Assembly (NCBI GenBank): GCA_029027985.1
Contig: CP119076.1
Location: 1,798,001-1,862,000 of the forward strand
DNA: 64,000 nt
Origin: Klebsiella aerogenes
GTDB taxonomy: Bacteria; Pseudomonadota; Gammaproteobacteria; Enterobacterales; Enterobacteriaceae
Direction: 5' to 3'
Shown: piece by piece, positions 25,631-35,577 of the stretch
Layout: each line of letters starts with the position of its first letter
Position numbering within the stretch: the stretch's first letter is position 1
Position numbers and translations under genes: made by a program
The notes under the pieces: generated by a model
What the model saw: the letters and a program-made list of their open reading frames with translations, nothing else
The model's database searches: none
What the model was told of the DNA's origin: nothing

Positions 25631-25984
25631 TTAATTAATTATGGAGTATTCGACGGAGTGATTTTTGCAATCAACGATGCCAATTCTATCAATTGTTGAT
25701 TTTGGTCCAGTTATCTTAAAATCGACAGAATAGGCGCCAGCATCGATTCTCACATTTCCAAAGCTTAAGGTTGGTGTCGGTGTGCCTAATTTAGAAACCT
25801 CTTCGCTCCACCTCGGCAACCTGTTTTCAAGATAATCTTGCTTAACGATATCAATTGCCTGTTTATCATATTCTGTTTGGCAGTTGTCTTGGGTACCTTC
25901 ATTCAATGCAGGATTAAATAAAAGATATGTAACGAGGACAATAATAACGGCAATGATGACCATGGCAATTGTGAGTTTTTTCAT
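25631..25984 (-). CDS. small membrane-anchored protein of unknown function
   Basis: The 117-residue protein has one N-terminal hydrophobic helix (MVIIAVIIVLVTYLLF, about 8-23) and an exported soluble domain with two cysteines (DNCQTEY and VDCKNHS) that could form a disulfide. AGGAAGTGTC precedes the ATG on the minus strand. The AT-rich codon use fits the mobile element. I do not recognise the family; it may be a phage lysogenic-conversion protein. Confidence 0.6.
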   Translation of the reverse strand: MKKLTIAMVIIAVIIVLVTYLLFNPALNEGTQDNCQTEYDKQAIDIVKQDYLENRLPRWSEEVSKLGTPTPTLSFGNVRIDAGAYSVDFKITGPKSTIDRIGIVDCKNHSVEYSIIN

Positions 25985-26241
25985 GACACTTCCTTTTGAT
26001 ATAACATGCTGATTATCTAAATGGTAACACAGGAAAAAAAGTGTATCCGAGTACTCGATAATTTTAAGGGTAAGTCAGAGGTGCTATCCCGACTTACAAG
26101 AAGCCTAAGAAGTGATGAGTGATTAAAAGTGTTGGTATACTATCTGTAGAAAAGTGGCTAACTTACTGAAAAATATAACCTGCATAATAATCGAATATAC
26201 CAGTAGATTGCGTCATTTGATTGATTTTAAAGGATATCATT

Positions 26242-26359
26242 CCGGTCCCGAAAACCAGAATAGGGGCAACTCTACCGGGGGTTCAAATCCCTCTCTCTCC
26301 GCCACTATTCAATCACTTACGTCAATTCCTTTCAACGACCCCCGTCACACTTGGTATAG
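26242..26359 (+). repeat. right att site: partial duplicate of tRNA-Ser 3' end and downstream DNA
   Basis: The segment from the anticodon stem through GCCA (26301-26304) and on to CACTTGGTATAG repeats 22050-22167 with several substitutions. The anticodon loop reads CCCGAAAAC where serU has CTCGAAAAC, and no 5' half exists, so it is not a functional tRNA. Confidence 0.88.
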
Positions 26360-26505
26360 CCTTTCGTCAGGCGAATCTCAATCATCATCATCCTGGTTTA
26401 TGTTATTGCCTAAAATTTGCTCAAAAAATAGCTGATTGCTATGAGTCTGCTGTGTTTGCGAGCAGTATGCGATGTCTTCAACGATTTCTCATGGCCGCAG
26501 GGCGT

Positions 26506-26531
26506 AAAAAAGCCCGTGCGAGACGGGCTTT
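26506..26531 (-). terminator. terminator of the porin gene
   Basis: AAAGCCCGT / ACGGGCTTT forms a 9-bp stem with a short GCGAG-type loop, followed on the minus strand by a T run. It lies 15 bases after the porin stop. Confidence 0.85.
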
Positions 26532-26546
26532 GGCAACAAGAGAGTC

Positions 26547-27689
26547 TTAGAATTGGTAGACCAGACCCAGCGCGACAATATCATCAGTGGCGATGCCATT
26601 AGCGCGGTAGAAGCTGTCGTCTTCATCCAGCAGGTTGATTTTGTAATCAACGTAGGTGGACATATTTTTGTTGAAGTAATAGGTCGCGCCTAGTTCAACA
26701 TATTTAACCAGGTCCTTGTCGGCGTGGTTGTACAAGTCTTTGCCTTTAGACTGCAGGTAAGCCACGGACGGACGCAGCGGTAAACCGACATTATCGAACT
26801 GGTACTGTGCAACGGCTTCGAAGTTCTGCGTCTTATTGGCGATACCGCCGCCCAGGGCGCTGTCACCTTTACCGAAGGAGGTCATGTTGCGGGTTTCCGC
26901 ATACATTGTCGCCAGGTAAATGTTGTTAGCATCGTATTTCGCACCAACGGTCCAGGCATCGGCTTTATCGCCGTCAGCGTAAGCACGGCTTGCGGATGCG
27001 GCAACCTGATTGTCGGTACGGTCAGAAGAAGCATATGCCGCGCCGAAGCTGACACCCATGCCGAGATCGTAAGAGGAGGAGATACCGAAGCCGTCGCCGT
27101 TTTCATTCGCCAGTTTACGACCGCCGCCGTTGTTGGTGCCTTCGCCAGCGCCCGCGTTTTCGTTATTGCCCTGATATTGCAGAGCAATGTTCAGACCATC
27201 CACCAGGCCGAAGAAATCGCTGTTGCGATAGGTCGCCACGCCGTTGGTACGGCCGAGCATAAAGACGTCAGTCTGGGTGTAGGTGTCGCCGCCGAATTCC
27301 GGCAGCACGTCGGTCCAGGCTTCCACGTCGTAGATAACGCCATAGTTGCGACCATAATCCAGTGAACCGTAGTCAGCAAATTTCAGACCAGCGAAGCCCA
27401 GACGAGTCCAGGAGTTGGAACCTTCGCCTTCGGTAGTGTTAGCCTGAATGTTGTATTCCCACTGACCGTAGCCGGTCAGTTGATCGGTAATCTGCGTTTC
27501 GCCTTTCAGGCCGAAACGTACGTAGGTTTGATCGCCGTCGGCGTTAGCGTCGTCAGAAAAATAACGTAAGCCGTCGACTTTACCGTAGATGTCCAGTTTG
27601 TTGCCGTTTTTATTATAAATTTCTGCAGAGTGCGCCGCGCCTGCTGCTAATAAAGCTGGCAGCATAATAGCCAATACTTTTCTTTTCAT
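26547..27689 (-). CDS. OmpC/OmpF-family general porin (YedS/OmpS-like position)
   Basis: This 380-residue outer-membrane porin has a signal peptide ([21 protein letters not shown]) and the trimeric-porin pattern: [21 protein letters not shown] at the N-terminus, [20 protein letters not shown], the constriction-loop region [14 protein letters not shown] and the C-terminal aromatic VYQF. Several long external loops (around [11 protein letters not shown] and [16 protein letters not shown]) differ from OmpC and would give distinct surface properties. The position between serU and dcm corresponds to yedS in E. coli, which is broken in K-12 but intact here. I do not assign a symbol because porin paralogs cannot be told apart reliably by eye. 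Confidence 0.88.
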   Translation of the reverse strand: MKRKVLAIMLPALLAAGAAHSAEIYNKNGNKLDIYGKVDGLRYFSDDANADGDQTYVRFGLKGETQITDQLTGYGQWEYNIQANTTEGEGSNSWTRLGFAGLKFADYGSLDYGRNYGVIYDVEAWTDVLPEFGGDTYTQTDVFMLGRTNGVATYRNSDFFGLVDGLNIALQYQGNNENAGAGEGTNNGGGRKLANENGDGFGISSSYDLGMGVSFGAAYASSDRTDNQVAASASRAYADGDKADAWTVGAKYDANNIYLATMYAETRNMTSFGKGDSALGGGIANKTQNFEAVAQYQFDNVGLPLRPSVAYLQSKGKDLYNHADKDLVKYVELGATYYFNKNMSTYVDYKINLLDEDDSFYRANGIATDDIVALGLVYQF

Positions 27690-28208
27690 TATATATTCCC
27701 TTTAATCATAATTAATATGAATTGTCTAATTCCCTATGGAATGACGAATTGATACTAGCCGTTTAAGTTCATTTTTAATTAAATAAAAAATGTAATAAAA
27801 GTATATTAAAATATTTCAAATTATTTCTTATGTATTCAATATATGTATTTTGTATTTGTTGGGTGATGAATATTCTCATGGTCTATTCTTGTTTGATATC
27901 ATTGAGCTATATAAATCTTCGTTTCATTTTCTTTGGTGATGTAATGCAGGCAGGTGATGCCATTTTGAACAGGATGTTTCACAAGGATAAAATGACGGTG
28001 TTATCGTTTTTGACGTAATAATTCTGTTTTATGTTACCCACGTATCGTAAAATGATAATAAATACCGCGACATTTCATCAATTCTTCTTATTCAAAAATA
28101 TAAATACATCCGTAGTATATATATCGGGTGTATTTGCCATTCTGCGATTGAAGATGATGAAGGCGCGTTTTACGCCACACTCATGCTTTCTGATCGGCAC
28201 GAGAGTTG
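27690..28208. other. long AT-rich region upstream of the porin gene
   Basis: About 520 bases without a supported gene. In E. coli the sRNA RseX lies between yedR and yedS; I could not recognise it here with confidence. The region probably holds the porin promoter and OmpR sites, none of which I can place. Confidence 0.4.
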
Positions 28209-28229
28209 TATAATGTGATGTGCATCACT
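28209..28229 (+). promoter_or_regulatory. -10 box overlapping a CRP-like palindrome before the YedR-like gene
   Basis: TATAAT (28209-28214) is followed at once by TGTGA-TGTGCA-TCACT (28214-28229), which matches the CRP consensus at nine of ten half-site positions. A protein bound here would cover the start of transcription and so act as a repressor. Confidence 0.5.
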
Positions 28230-28279
28230 TTTGTTGTCTGGATGCGATGTGCTGTGGTTGAAGTATGGAGAAGGATGTC

Positions 28280-28561
28280 ATGGACACTCGAACGAAACGA
28301 GGCCCCGGCGGAAAGCTGGCGCTGTGGGCTTTTTACGCTTTTTGCGGTTATTTTTTATGGGCGATGGCGCGGTACTGGTGGATAGTGGGACGCATTCAGA
28401 GCGTTCCCGGCGCGGGCATTGATGGAGAACTGGGTTCAACGGCGGGTAAGTGGATCGGCGCGCTACTGGGGTTCCTGGTACTGGGGATAGTTGGTTTAGT
28501 CCTTGGTGCGATAGCCTGGTACACTCGTCCCCAAACCCAAGTGTATGAACAGCGCGATTAA
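28280..28561 (+). CDS. small inner-membrane protein in the yedR position
   Basis: The 93-residue protein has two hydrophobic helices (about LALWAFYAFCGYFLWAMA and WIGALLGFLVLGIVGLVLGA). The ATG at 28280 is chosen because GAGAAGGATGTC precedes it; an in-frame ATG 15 bases upstream has no ribosome site. It precedes yedJ by 42 bases on the same strand. The position equals that of E. coli yedR, but I cannot confirm homology. The function is unknown. Confidence 0.65.
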   Translation: MDTRTKRGPGGKLALWAFYAFCGYFLWAMARYWWIVGRIQSVPGAGIDGELGSTAGKWIGALLGFLVLGIVGLVLGAIAWYTRPQTQVYEQRD

Positions 28562-28603
28562 AGTTGCTATGCTCGTGGCTTACCTTAGCTTTAAGGAAAG
28601 CTC

Positions 28604-29299
28604 ATGTTACTGGTTGAATGGCAGCAACGATTTGAAAACTGGTTAAATACACATCACGCACAGGAAGATGCCGCTCATGATATTTCGCACTTCCGCCGCG
28701 TCTGGGGCACCGCGCAGCAACTGGTCGGCGATAGCGGCGCTGACCAGTTGGTCATCCTGACGGCCTGCTATTTTCACGATATTGTCAGTCTGCCGAAAAA
28801 TCATCCTGAACGCAGTCACTCCTCACGGATGGCGGCGGTTAAAACACAGGCTATCCTGCACGCTTCTTTCCCTGATTTTCCTGCCGATCGTTATCCTGCC
28901 GTCAGGCATGCCATTGAAGCACATAGCTTCAGCGCAGCCATCGTACCTGAAAGCGAGGAGGCGAAAATTGTACAGGACGCCGATCGCCTGGAAGCGTTGG
29001 GTGCTATTGGCCTGGCGCGCGTCTTTGCCGTTTCCGGCGCGCTAAACAACATCCTCTTTGATGCCGAAGATCCCTTTGCTGACCAGCGTGAGCTTAATGA
29101 CAAGAAATATGCTCTTGACCATTTCCAGTGCAAATTGCTGCGTCTGCCTGAAACCATGCAAACAGTGCGGGGGAGAGCGATGGCGGTGCATAATGCCCGC
29201 TTCCTGGTGCAATTTATGGCTAAGTTGAGCGCTGAACTGCGCGGCGACCCGATATCGCTGGATGAAGCCGTTTTACGTCGCTTTGATCCCGAGGTTTAA
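28604..29299 (+). CDS. yedJ: HD-domain phosphohydrolase YedJ
   Basis: The 231-residue soluble protein is of the HD superfamily: [10 protein letters not shown] (about 25-34) and [20 protein letters not shown] (about 57-76) supply the metal ligands, with [18 protein letters not shown] downstream. The activity is presumably hydrolysis of a phosphorylated nucleotide or related substrate; the exact substrate is not established. It lies directly before dcm on the same strand, as in E. coli. Confidence 0.92.
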   Translation: MLLVEWQQRFENWLNTHHAQEDAAHDISHFRRVWGTAQQLVGDSGADQLVILTACYFHDIVSLPKNHPERSHSSRMAAVKTQAILHASFPDFPADRYPAVRHAIEAHSFSAAIVPESEEAKIVQDADRLEALGAIGLARVFAVSGALNNILFDAEDPFADQRELNDKKYALDHFQCKLLRLPETMQTVRGRAMAVHNARFLVQFMAKLSAELRGDPISLDEAVLRRFDPEV

Positions 29300-29356
29300 A
29301 TTCGTTGAGGCTATTTGTGGTACTCTCTGCAAAAATTGTCCGGGCTGGTTGAGGTT

Positions 29357-30781
29357 ATGCCGCAAAATTTATCAAAGGAAAGTTCCCTGGCTGAGCCGTC
29401 AGGGGAACACGCGCAGGCGTTACTGCGTCAGCTGATGACGATTTATGATGTCAAAACGCTGGTGGCGCAGCTGGTGACCGTGGGCGATCAGCACTGGAGC
29501 CCGGCGATACTCAAACGTGTGGCGACGGTTGATCGTGCGGCGAGCCGCCTGACCACAGCCGAGTGCACGCATCTGGCAAGTCTGTTGCCGACACCGCCGA
29601 CTTATCATCCGAACGAGGCGTTTCGCTTTATCGATCTCTTTGCCGGGATCGGCGGTATTCGTAACGGTTTCGAAGCCATTGGCGGGCAGTGTGTTTTCAC
29701 CAGCGAGTGGAATAAACACGCCGTACGGACCTACAAGGCCAACTGGTATTGCGACCCGCAGCAGCATCGTTTTAACGCCGATATCCGTGATGTCACCCTT
29801 AGCCATCGCGCCGATGTCAGCGAGGAAGAGGCGGCACAGCATATCCGCGAGGCGATCCCGCAGCATGATGTGCTGCTGGCGGGCTTCCCCTGCCAGCCTT
29901 TTTCCCTTGCGGGCGTGTCAAAGAAAAATGCGATGGGCCGCGCCCATGGTTTTGCCTGTGAGACTCAGGGGACGCTGTTCTTTGATGTCGTCAGAATTAT
30001 TGCGGCTCGTCGCCCGCCGATCTTCGTGCTGGAAAACGTCAAGAACCTGAAAAGCCATGATAAAGGAAGAACTTTCCGCATTATCATGCAGACGTTGGAC
30101 GAGTTGGGTTATGAAGTGGCCGATGCCGATCATGTTGGTGCGGACGATCCTAAGGTTATCGACGGACGCCATTTTCTGCCACAGCACCGTGAGCGTATCG
30201 TGCTGGTGGGGTTCCGTCGCGATTTGCAGCTACACGATGGCTTCACGCTGCGCGACATTGCCCGGTTTTATCCGCCGCAGCGACCGACTTTTGGCGAACT
30301 GCTGGATCCTACCGTTGACGCTAAATTCATCCTGACGCCGGTGCTGTGGAAATACCTGTATCGCTATGCGCGTAAACATCAGGAGCGCGGTAACGGTTTT
30401 GGTTATGGTTTAGTTGACCCGACTAATCCGCACAGCGTTGCGCGGACATTGTCGGCGCGCTACTACAAAGACGGCGCTGAGATCCTCATCGATCGCGGGT
30501 GGAATAAACCGCTTGGCGAAAAGCATTTTGACGATCCGCAAAATCAGCTACGCCGCCCGCGGCGCTTGACACCGCGCGAATGCGCGCGCTTGATGGGCTT
30601 TGAAGCACCGGGTGAACATCGTTTCCGTATCCCGGTGTCCGATACTCAGGCCTATCGTCAGTTTGGTAATTCGGTGGTGGTACCGGTGTTCGCCGCGGTG
30701 GCGAAGCTGCTGGCGCCGCGGATTGCCGAGGCGGTGGCGCGACGTGATGTCGGGGATAGCGATGGCAGACGTTCACGATAA
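29357..30781 (+). CDS. dcm: DNA-cytosine methyltransferase Dcm
   Basis: Dcm methylates the inner C of CCWGG. The ATG at 29357 gives 474 residues (472 in E. coli); the frame is open 14 codons upstream without conservation. C5-methyltransferase motifs are intact: [16 protein letters not shown] (SAM site, about 88), [11 protein letters not shown] with the catalytic Cys (about 178), [25 protein letters not shown] and, at the end, ARLMGFEAP with [12 protein letters not shown]. The last 20 bases overlap vsr in another frame, the arrangement known from E. coli. Confidence 0.97.
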   Translation: MPQNLSKESSLAEPSGEHAQALLRQLMTIYDVKTLVAQLVTVGDQHWSPAILKRVATVDRAASRLTTAECTHLASLLPTPPTYHPNEAFRFIDLFAGIGGIRNGFEAIGGQCVFTSEWNKHAVRTYKANWYCDPQQHRFNADIRDVTLSHRADVSEEEAAQHIREAIPQHDVLLAGFPCQPFSLAGVSKKNAMGRAHGFACETQGTLFFDVVRIIAARRPPIFVLENVKNLKSHDKGRTFRIIMQTLDELGYEVADADHVGADDPKVIDGRHFLPQHRERIVLVGFRRDLQLHDGFTLRDIARFYPPQRPTFGELLDPTVDAKFILTPVLWKYLYRYARKHQERGNGFGYGLVDPTNPHSVARTLSARYYKDGAEILIDRGWNKPLGEKHFDDPQNQLRRPRRLTPRECARLMGFEAPGEHRFRIPVSDTQAYRQFGNSVVVPVFAAVAKLLAPRIAEAVARRDVGDSDGRRSR

Positions 30782-31253
30782 GGCCACGCGCAGTAAAAAC
30801 ATGCGCGCGATTGCCACCCGCGATACGGCAATCGAGAAACGGCTGGCGGCACTGCTGACACAGGCCGGTTTTACCTTTACCGTCCAGGAAGCTTCGTTGC
30901 CCGGAAGACCCGATTTTCTGCTGCGTGACTACCGCTGCGTTATCTTTACTCACGGCTGCTTCTGGCATCACCACCGCTGCTATTTGTTTAAAATGCCGGC
31001 GACACGTACGGATTTCTGGCTGCAAAAAATCGGCGCTAACGTTCAGCGAGACCGCCGCGATCTCGCTCTGCTGTTGGAGCAGGGGTGGCGGGTGTTGGTG
31101 GTGTGGGAGTGCGCGCTGCGTGGGCGACAGAAGCTCAGCGATGAGGCGCTTAACGAACGGCTGGAAGAGTGGATCTGCGGTGGGGGAGCTTGCGCGCAGA
31201 TCGACACTCAGGGTATTGGTTTTATTGATCCGGCTGACAACTCGTCACGGTAG
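30762..31253 (+). CDS. vsr: very short patch repair endonuclease Vsr
   Basis: Vsr nicks 5' of T in T:G mismatches that arise by deamination of Dcm-methylated cytosine. The 163-residue protein has the N-terminal [20 protein letters not shown], the active-site region PGRPDF, and the zinc and metal residues in [13 protein letters not shown]. Its start lies within dcm (20-base overlap in a different frame), so the two are translationally coupled. The last 32 bases overlap the convergent yedA. Confidence 0.97.
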   Translation: MADVHDKATRSKNMRAIATRDTAIEKRLAALLTQAGFTFTVQEASLPGRPDFLLRDYRCVIFTHGCFWHHHRCYLFKMPATRTDFWLQKIGANVQRDRRDLALLLEQGWRVLVVWECALRGRQKLSDEALNERLEEWICGGGACAQIDTQGIGFIDPADNSSR

Positions 31254-32133
31254 GGCGGGCAGGGAAGAGATATTTCCCCAGCGTCACTAATACCACCGCA
31301 AAAATAATCACCGCCAGCGCCAGCCATTCGATCAGCGATAAGCTTTCGCCGCCGAATCCAGTACCCAGCAACACGGCGACGACCGGGTTCACGTAGGCAT
31401 AGCTGGTGGCCACGGCAGGCGTCACGTTGCGAATCAAATACATATAGGCGTTAATGGCGATAAGTGAACCAAAGACGGCCAGATAGGCAACCGCAAAAAT
31501 TCCGGACCAGGACGGCATTTGCGTGAGTTTTTCACCCGAGAGCCATGACGCTACGGAAAGCACGATCCCCGCCGCCAGCATTTCAATCGCCCCGGCCATC
31601 ATTCCGGTCGGCAATTCAATACGTGAACCGTACACGGAACCGAATGCCCAGCTCAGCGATCCTATCAGGATCAGTACTGCTCCCCATGGGTTGCCGCTGA
31701 GGTTGCCGCCGCTATTGAGCATCACAATTCCGGCCAGACCGATAGCGATACCTAACCACTCCAGCTTACGCGTGGCGATGCCAAAAAAGCGGCTAAAGCA
31801 AAGCGTAAATAGCGGCACGGTGGCGACCATCACCGCAGCGATGCCCGATGGCACATGCTGATGCTCGGCAAGAGTAACGAAACCATTACCGACGGCAAGC
31901 AGGAGGATGCCAATCAGCGCCGCATTCAGCAGAGGCCGCCGGGCGGGCAGTTTATGGCCAGTGGCCAAAAGATACAGGAGCAATACGCCGCCAGCGGAGA
32001 GGAAGCGGATCCCGGCCATCATGAGCGGCGGCCAACTGGCGACGCCAATAGCGATGGCAAAATAGGTCGAACCCCAGATGATATATAGCGCGAAAAGCGC
32101 CCCGATAAGCGGTAAAAGCTGACGGGTGGACAT
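31222..32133 (-). CDS. yedA: EamA/DMT-family inner-membrane transporter YedA
   Basis: This 303-residue drug/metabolite transporter has ten predicted helices in two EamA repeats (GALFALYIIWGSTYFAIAIG at the N-terminus; FAVAYLAVFGSLIAINAYMY in the second half). It resembles E. coli YedA in length and position. The substrate is unknown. The 3' end overlaps vsr by 32 bases, tail to tail. Confidence 0.9.
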   Translation of the reverse strand: MSTRQLLPLIGALFALYIIWGSTYFAIAIGVASWPPLMMAGIRFLSAGGVLLLYLLATGHKLPARRPLLNAALIGILLLAVGNGFVTLAEHQHVPSGIAAVMVATVPLFTLCFSRFFGIATRKLEWLGIAIGLAGIVMLNSGGNLSGNPWGAVLILIGSLSWAFGSVYGSRIELPTGMMAGAIEMLAAGIVLSVASWLSGEKLTQMPSWSGIFAVAYLAVFGSLIAINAYMYLIRNVTPAVATSYAYVNPVVAVLLGTGFGGESLSLIEWLALAVIIFAVVLVTLGKYLFPARPTVTSCQPDQ

Positions 32134-32317
32134 ACTTCCTCACGACAAAAAAGAGATAGAAAGGAGGCATACAGTAAACGTGAAAACGAACGGCCTGGCG
32201 AGCGCTTTCATTGTGGTTTTATTGTTAAATTTTTGTTGACTAATGACATCTCTGGGCGTGACAGCGCTTTTGCCTCATACTCTATGTTTTATAATCAGAA
32301 ATTAAAGGAAGTACATT

Positions 32318-33229
32318 TTGGCGGGAAGTAGTCTTTTAACCTTATTGGACGATATTGCCACCCTGTTGGACGATATCTCTGTCATGGGAAAACTGGCGGC
32401 CAAGAAAACGGCAGGCGTGTTGGGCGACGACCTTTCTCTTAATGCGCAGCAGGTCAGCGGCGTGCGCGCCAACCGCGAACTCCCGGTGGTATGGGGCGTG
32501 GCAAAAGGCTCGTTTCTGAATAAAGTGATCCTGGTGCCGCTGGCATTATTAATCAGCGCATTTATTCCCTGGGCTATTACGCCATTGTTGATGTTGGGTG
32601 GGGCGTTTCTCTGCTTCGAAGGTTTTGAAAAAGTGCTGCATAACCTGCATGCGCGTAAAAATAAAGAAGATCCGCAGTTGCGCCAGCAACGGCTGGAGGC
32701 GCTGGCGGCGCAGGATCCCATGGCCTTCGAGCGCGATAAAGTGAAAGGGGCGATTCGTACCGACTTTATCTTATCTGCCGAAATCGTCGCGATTACGCTG
32801 GGCATTGTGGCTGAGGCGCCTCTGCTCAATCAGATCCTGATTTTATCCGGTATTGCCATCCTCGTGACCGTTGGGGTTTATGGCCTGGTGGGCGTCATCG
32901 TTAAGCTTGATGATATGGGCTACTGGTTAGCGGAGAAAAAAAGCGCGCTGGCGCAGTGGCTGGGGAAAGGATTGCTGGCTATTGCGCCGCGATTGATGAA
33001 AGTGCTGACGTTCGTTGGTACCCTGGCGATGTTTCTGGTAGGGGGCGGTATCGTGGTTCACGGCGTAGCGCCGTTGCATCATTTTATCGAAAACCTCGGC
33101 CACGAACTCAGTGGGATGCTGGCATCTATGTTGCCGCTGGTCGCCAATCTGGTGCTAGGCTTTATCATTGGCGCCCTCGTTTTTGGCGGTGTCAAAGCCG
33201 TCACCGCGATACGCGACAAGGCGAAATAA
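32318..33229 (+). CDS. yedI: DUF808-family inner-membrane protein YedI
   Basis: The 303-residue membrane protein matches E. coli YedI closely from the start ([20 protein letters not shown]) to [14 protein letters not shown]. The start is TTG (32318), eight bases after AAAGGAAG; no ATG is suitable. There are about six membrane segments and a cytoplasmic loop with [15 protein letters not shown]. The function is not established. It is divergent from yedA. Confidence 0.93.
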   Translation: MAGSSLLTLLDDIATLLDDISVMGKLAAKKTAGVLGDDLSLNAQQVSGVRANRELPVVWGVAKGSFLNKVILVPLALLISAFIPWAITPLLMLGGAFLCFEGFEKVLHNLHARKNKEDPQLRQQRLEALAAQDPMAFERDKVKGAIRTDFILSAEIVAITLGIVAEAPLLNQILILSGIAILVTVGVYGLVGVIVKLDDMGYWLAEKKSALAQWLGKGLLAIAPRLMKVLTFVGTLAMFLVGGGIVVHGVAPLHHFIENLGHELSGMLASMLPLVANLVLGFIIGALVFGGVKAVTAIRDKAK

Positions 33230-33305
33230 ATCTCCACGCCGGTTACGCAAGATGTACCGGCGTCGTCTAAGGTGAAACAGTTTCTCCCTGATACCGGAGG
33301 CAAAA

Positions 33306-33485
33306 ATGGTCTTGTTGGTCAGCGATGAAGTCAGAAGGAAAAGCGGCGGGCCGCAAATGGTGGTTACCGGTATTGCCGGCGGTATGGTTGAATGCCGTTG
33401 GTACGACGGTCGCGTTGTGCAGCGTGAAGCGTTCCGTGAAGACGAACTGGTGCGCGGCGAAGGACAACGTCTGGAGCATACTTAG
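33306..33485 (+). CDS. yodC: small protein YodC
   Basis: The 59-residue protein aligns with E. coli YodC across its whole length (VSDEVRRKSGGPQMVVTG, MVECRWYDGRVVQREAF). A GGAGG site lies six bases before the ATG. It belongs to a DUF2158-type family with a small SH3-like barrel; the function is unknown. It lies between yedI and dgcQ as in E. coli. Confidence 0.92.
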   Translation: MVLLVSDEVRRKSGGPQMVVTGIAGGMVECRWYDGRVVQREAFREDELVRGEGQRLEHT

Positions 33486-33583
33486 GCATATCGCGCCCGC
33501 AGGCGCAGGCTTTTTTATACGGGTTACGTGCGGACAAGGAGTGTTGATGTTGTGGGTTTCTTTGACCGTACTGCGAGTGAACA

Positions 33584-35251
33584 ATGGATAAGCCGCTGTG
33601 GCTAAAAAAATTCCGCCGCTTCTCCACTCCGGGGTGGGTGGTCAATGTCTGTTTTATCGTGGTGTTGTTCTTTTCAACGCTGCTCATCTGGCGAGAAATC
33701 CGGGTACTGGAAGAGGCCTACGTCGCCAACCAACGCAATAACCTTGAGAATGTGGCCCATGAAATGGACGGGCTACTGCAATTCAATCTCAACCGGCTGC
33801 TTTTTTTCCGCAATAGCATGCAGTCGGCGCTGGCAATGCCGCTGGATTTCGCCATTCTGCGTCGAGCTGAGCAGGAGTATCTCAGTAAACGCCACGATCC
33901 TATTTGGTCAGTTGAACTGAATAACCGGCGTACCCTGACGGTTTATGGCGTATCTGACGCTTTTGTCGATAGCGACGCACTGCTGTCACGTGATAATCCG
34001 CAGACCAGCAATGAGCTGATGGCAACGCTTGAGGTGGGTTATTTGTTACGTCTAACCAACAATAGCAGGGTTTTCAGTGAACGTATGATGTACGTTTCAC
34101 GCAGCGGTTTTTATACCTCCACCGATTCGCCACGGAGTCCCAGCCAGGTGTTGGAGCAATTTTCTCGGGATACCAGCGCGCCGTGGTTTACTCAGCAAAC
34201 TCAACGTAATAATCCAGGGCGGGGCATTATCTGGCAAACGTTTCAACACGATGACGGACATACGCAACCGCAGGTGGTGACCGCTTCGATTCCTCTTGAT
34301 TACGAACGCTACTGGTTGGGCGTGCTGGCGATGGATTTCTCAGTACGCGACCTGCAGGCATTTCTGGCCAGCGCGGTGAAAGAGGGGCAGTCGGGTGAGT
34401 ATCAGCTGTATGACAAGCAGCTTAACCTGCTGGCCTCCTCGGCGCCGGATGATGTGCTAACCCTGCTTTCGCCGCGGGAACAGGAAAATCTGCGCTATGC
34501 GTTGGCGCATGATAACCATGGCGGTATCCGTCAGCTCACCCGCTATATCAGCTGGGAGAAGATGCGCAATTTTGATGGCGTATTGCTGCGCATTCATACC
34601 CTACAGGAAGGCGTTCGCGGCGATTTCGGCACGATTTCTATTGCTCTGACCCTGATGTGGCTGATGTTTACCCTGATGTTGATGATCTCGTGGCTGGTTA
34701 TTCGTCGTATGGTCAGCAACATGAGCGTGCTTCAGACCTCGTTAGAGTGGCAGGCCTGGCATGATGCATTGACGCGGCTGCTCAATCGCGGCGCTCTGTT
34801 TGAACGGGCGATTGAAGCGGCCCGAATCTGTGAACGACAGAAGCAGCCTATTGCGGTAATCCAGATGGATCTGGACTACTTTAAAGGGATTAATGATAAA
34901 TATGGTCACCAGGCAGGCGATCGGGTGCTTATGCTGGTGGGGAGCACCATCATGAGTCTGGTCCGTGAAAGTGATATTGCCGGGCGCGTCGGTGGCGAAG
35001 AGTTCTGTATTGTGTTGCCGAACACCTCGCTCTCGCAGGCGAGGACGGTTGCCGAACGTATCCGTCTGCGTATTAATAGCCGTGAGATATTGCTCTATAA
35101 CAGCGTTAGCCTACGAATCAGCGCCTCGCTAGGCGTCAGCAGTAGCGATACATCAGATGAAATTAATTTTGAGAACCTACAATTGATCGCCGATCACCGT
35201 TTGTATCTGGCGAAACAGAATGGGCGTAACCGGGTTTATTCCGAAGGATGA
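33584..35251 (+). CDS. dgcQ: diguanylate cyclase DgcQ
   Basis: DgcQ makes cyclic di-GMP and is linked to cellulose and biofilm control. The 555-residue protein has a first transmembrane helix (WVVNVCFIVVLFFSTLLIW, about 18-36), a large periplasmic sensor domain, a second helix (ALTLMWLMFTLMLMISWLVI, about 350-370) and a C-terminal GGDEF domain. The active-site motif is GGEEF in RVGGEEFCIVLP, a functional variant. DLDYFKGINDKYGHQAGD and the terminal AKQNGRNRVY are typical. No RxxD inhibitory site is evident before the active site. It is slightly shorter than E. coli DgcQ (564). Confidence 0.94.
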   Translation: MDKPLWLKKFRRFSTPGWVVNVCFIVVLFFSTLLIWREIRVLEEAYVANQRNNLENVAHEMDGLLQFNLNRLLFFRNSMQSALAMPLDFAILRRAEQEYLSKRHDPIWSVELNNRRTLTVYGVSDAFVDSDALLSRDNPQTSNELMATLEVGYLLRLTNNSRVFSERMMYVSRSGFYTSTDSPRSPSQVLEQFSRDTSAPWFTQQTQRNNPGRGIIWQTFQHDDGHTQPQVVTASIPLDYERYWLGVLAMDFSVRDLQAFLASAVKEGQSGEYQLYDKQLNLLASSAPDDVLTLLSPREQENLRYALAHDNHGGIRQLTRYISWEKMRNFDGVLLRIHTLQEGVRGDFGTISIALTLMWLMFTLMLMISWLVIRRMVSNMSVLQTSLEWQAWHDALTRLLNRGALFERAIEAARICERQKQPIAVIQMDLDYFKGINDKYGHQAGDRVLMLVGSTIMSLVRESDIAGRVGGEEFCIVLPNTSLSQARTVAERIRLRINSREILLYNSVSLRISASLGVSSSDTSDEINFENLQLIADHRLYLAKQNGRNRVYSEG

Positions 35252-35480
35252 AGGGCTTTAATGTGATGACGAGCTACTTTGTCAGGCAATAAAGACGCCT
35301 CGATATGAGAAATTTCTTAAAAAATAGAGTCGATTTATATAACGTTCGTGAAAGAACGATGAGGGCAAGCCCTTGCCGTGTCAGGGTTGGCTAATCCGTT
35401 GCGCGTATTAGCTACATTTCTCAATAATTCTCATCATTAATACTTCTTGTCATGCAAAATAATTGAGGATAATGTCTTCC

Positions 35481-35568
35481 GTGCATCGGATTTCCCGGTG
35501 TAACGAATTTTCAAGTGCTTCTTGCATTAGCAAGTTTCATCCCGACTCCTGCGAGTCGGGATTTTTTT
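35481..35568 (+). ncRNA. dsrA: DsrA small regulatory RNA
   Basis: The segment reproduces E. coli DsrA: the first stem-loop region with GATTTCC-GGTGTAACGAATTTT-AAGTGCTTCTTGC (rpoS- and hns-pairing sequences), CAAGTTTCATCCCGAC, and the terminator stem CCCGACTC / GAGTCGGG with a T run at 35562-35568. A GATAAT (35468-35473) lies at -10 with TTGTCA upstream. The 3' hairpin has a shorter loop than in E. coli (CTG between the arms). With Hfq it activates rpoS and represses hns translation. It lies between dgcQ and yodD, where E. coli has it upstream of yodD. Confidence 0.93.
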
Positions 35569-35577
35569 CACCAGGGG

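Larger units (their letters stand above)
22050..26359. mobile_element. degraded phage-type element at serU
   Basis: The 3' part of tRNA-Ser and about 50 bases downstream of it are repeated at 26242-26359 with scattered mismatches (for example CCCTCTCTCTCC for CCCCCTCTCTCC). Between the repeats lie a broken integrase, a tail-fibre fragment, an alkylsulfatase gene and a small membrane-protein gene. The mismatches show that the integration is old. Confidence 0.85.

Noticed and set aside
26242..26304. A second tRNA-Ser gene
   Set aside because: The 5' half of the tRNA is missing and the anticodon region is changed; it is the att duplicate of serU.
27690..28208. RseX sRNA between the porin and the YedR-like gene
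   Set aside because: The location would fit, but I could not recognise its sequence or a convincing terminator, so it is not called.
30486..31025. 179-codon antisense frame over the dcm-vsr junction
   Set aside because: Both sense genes are well conserved with the known overlap; the antisense frame has no start signal.
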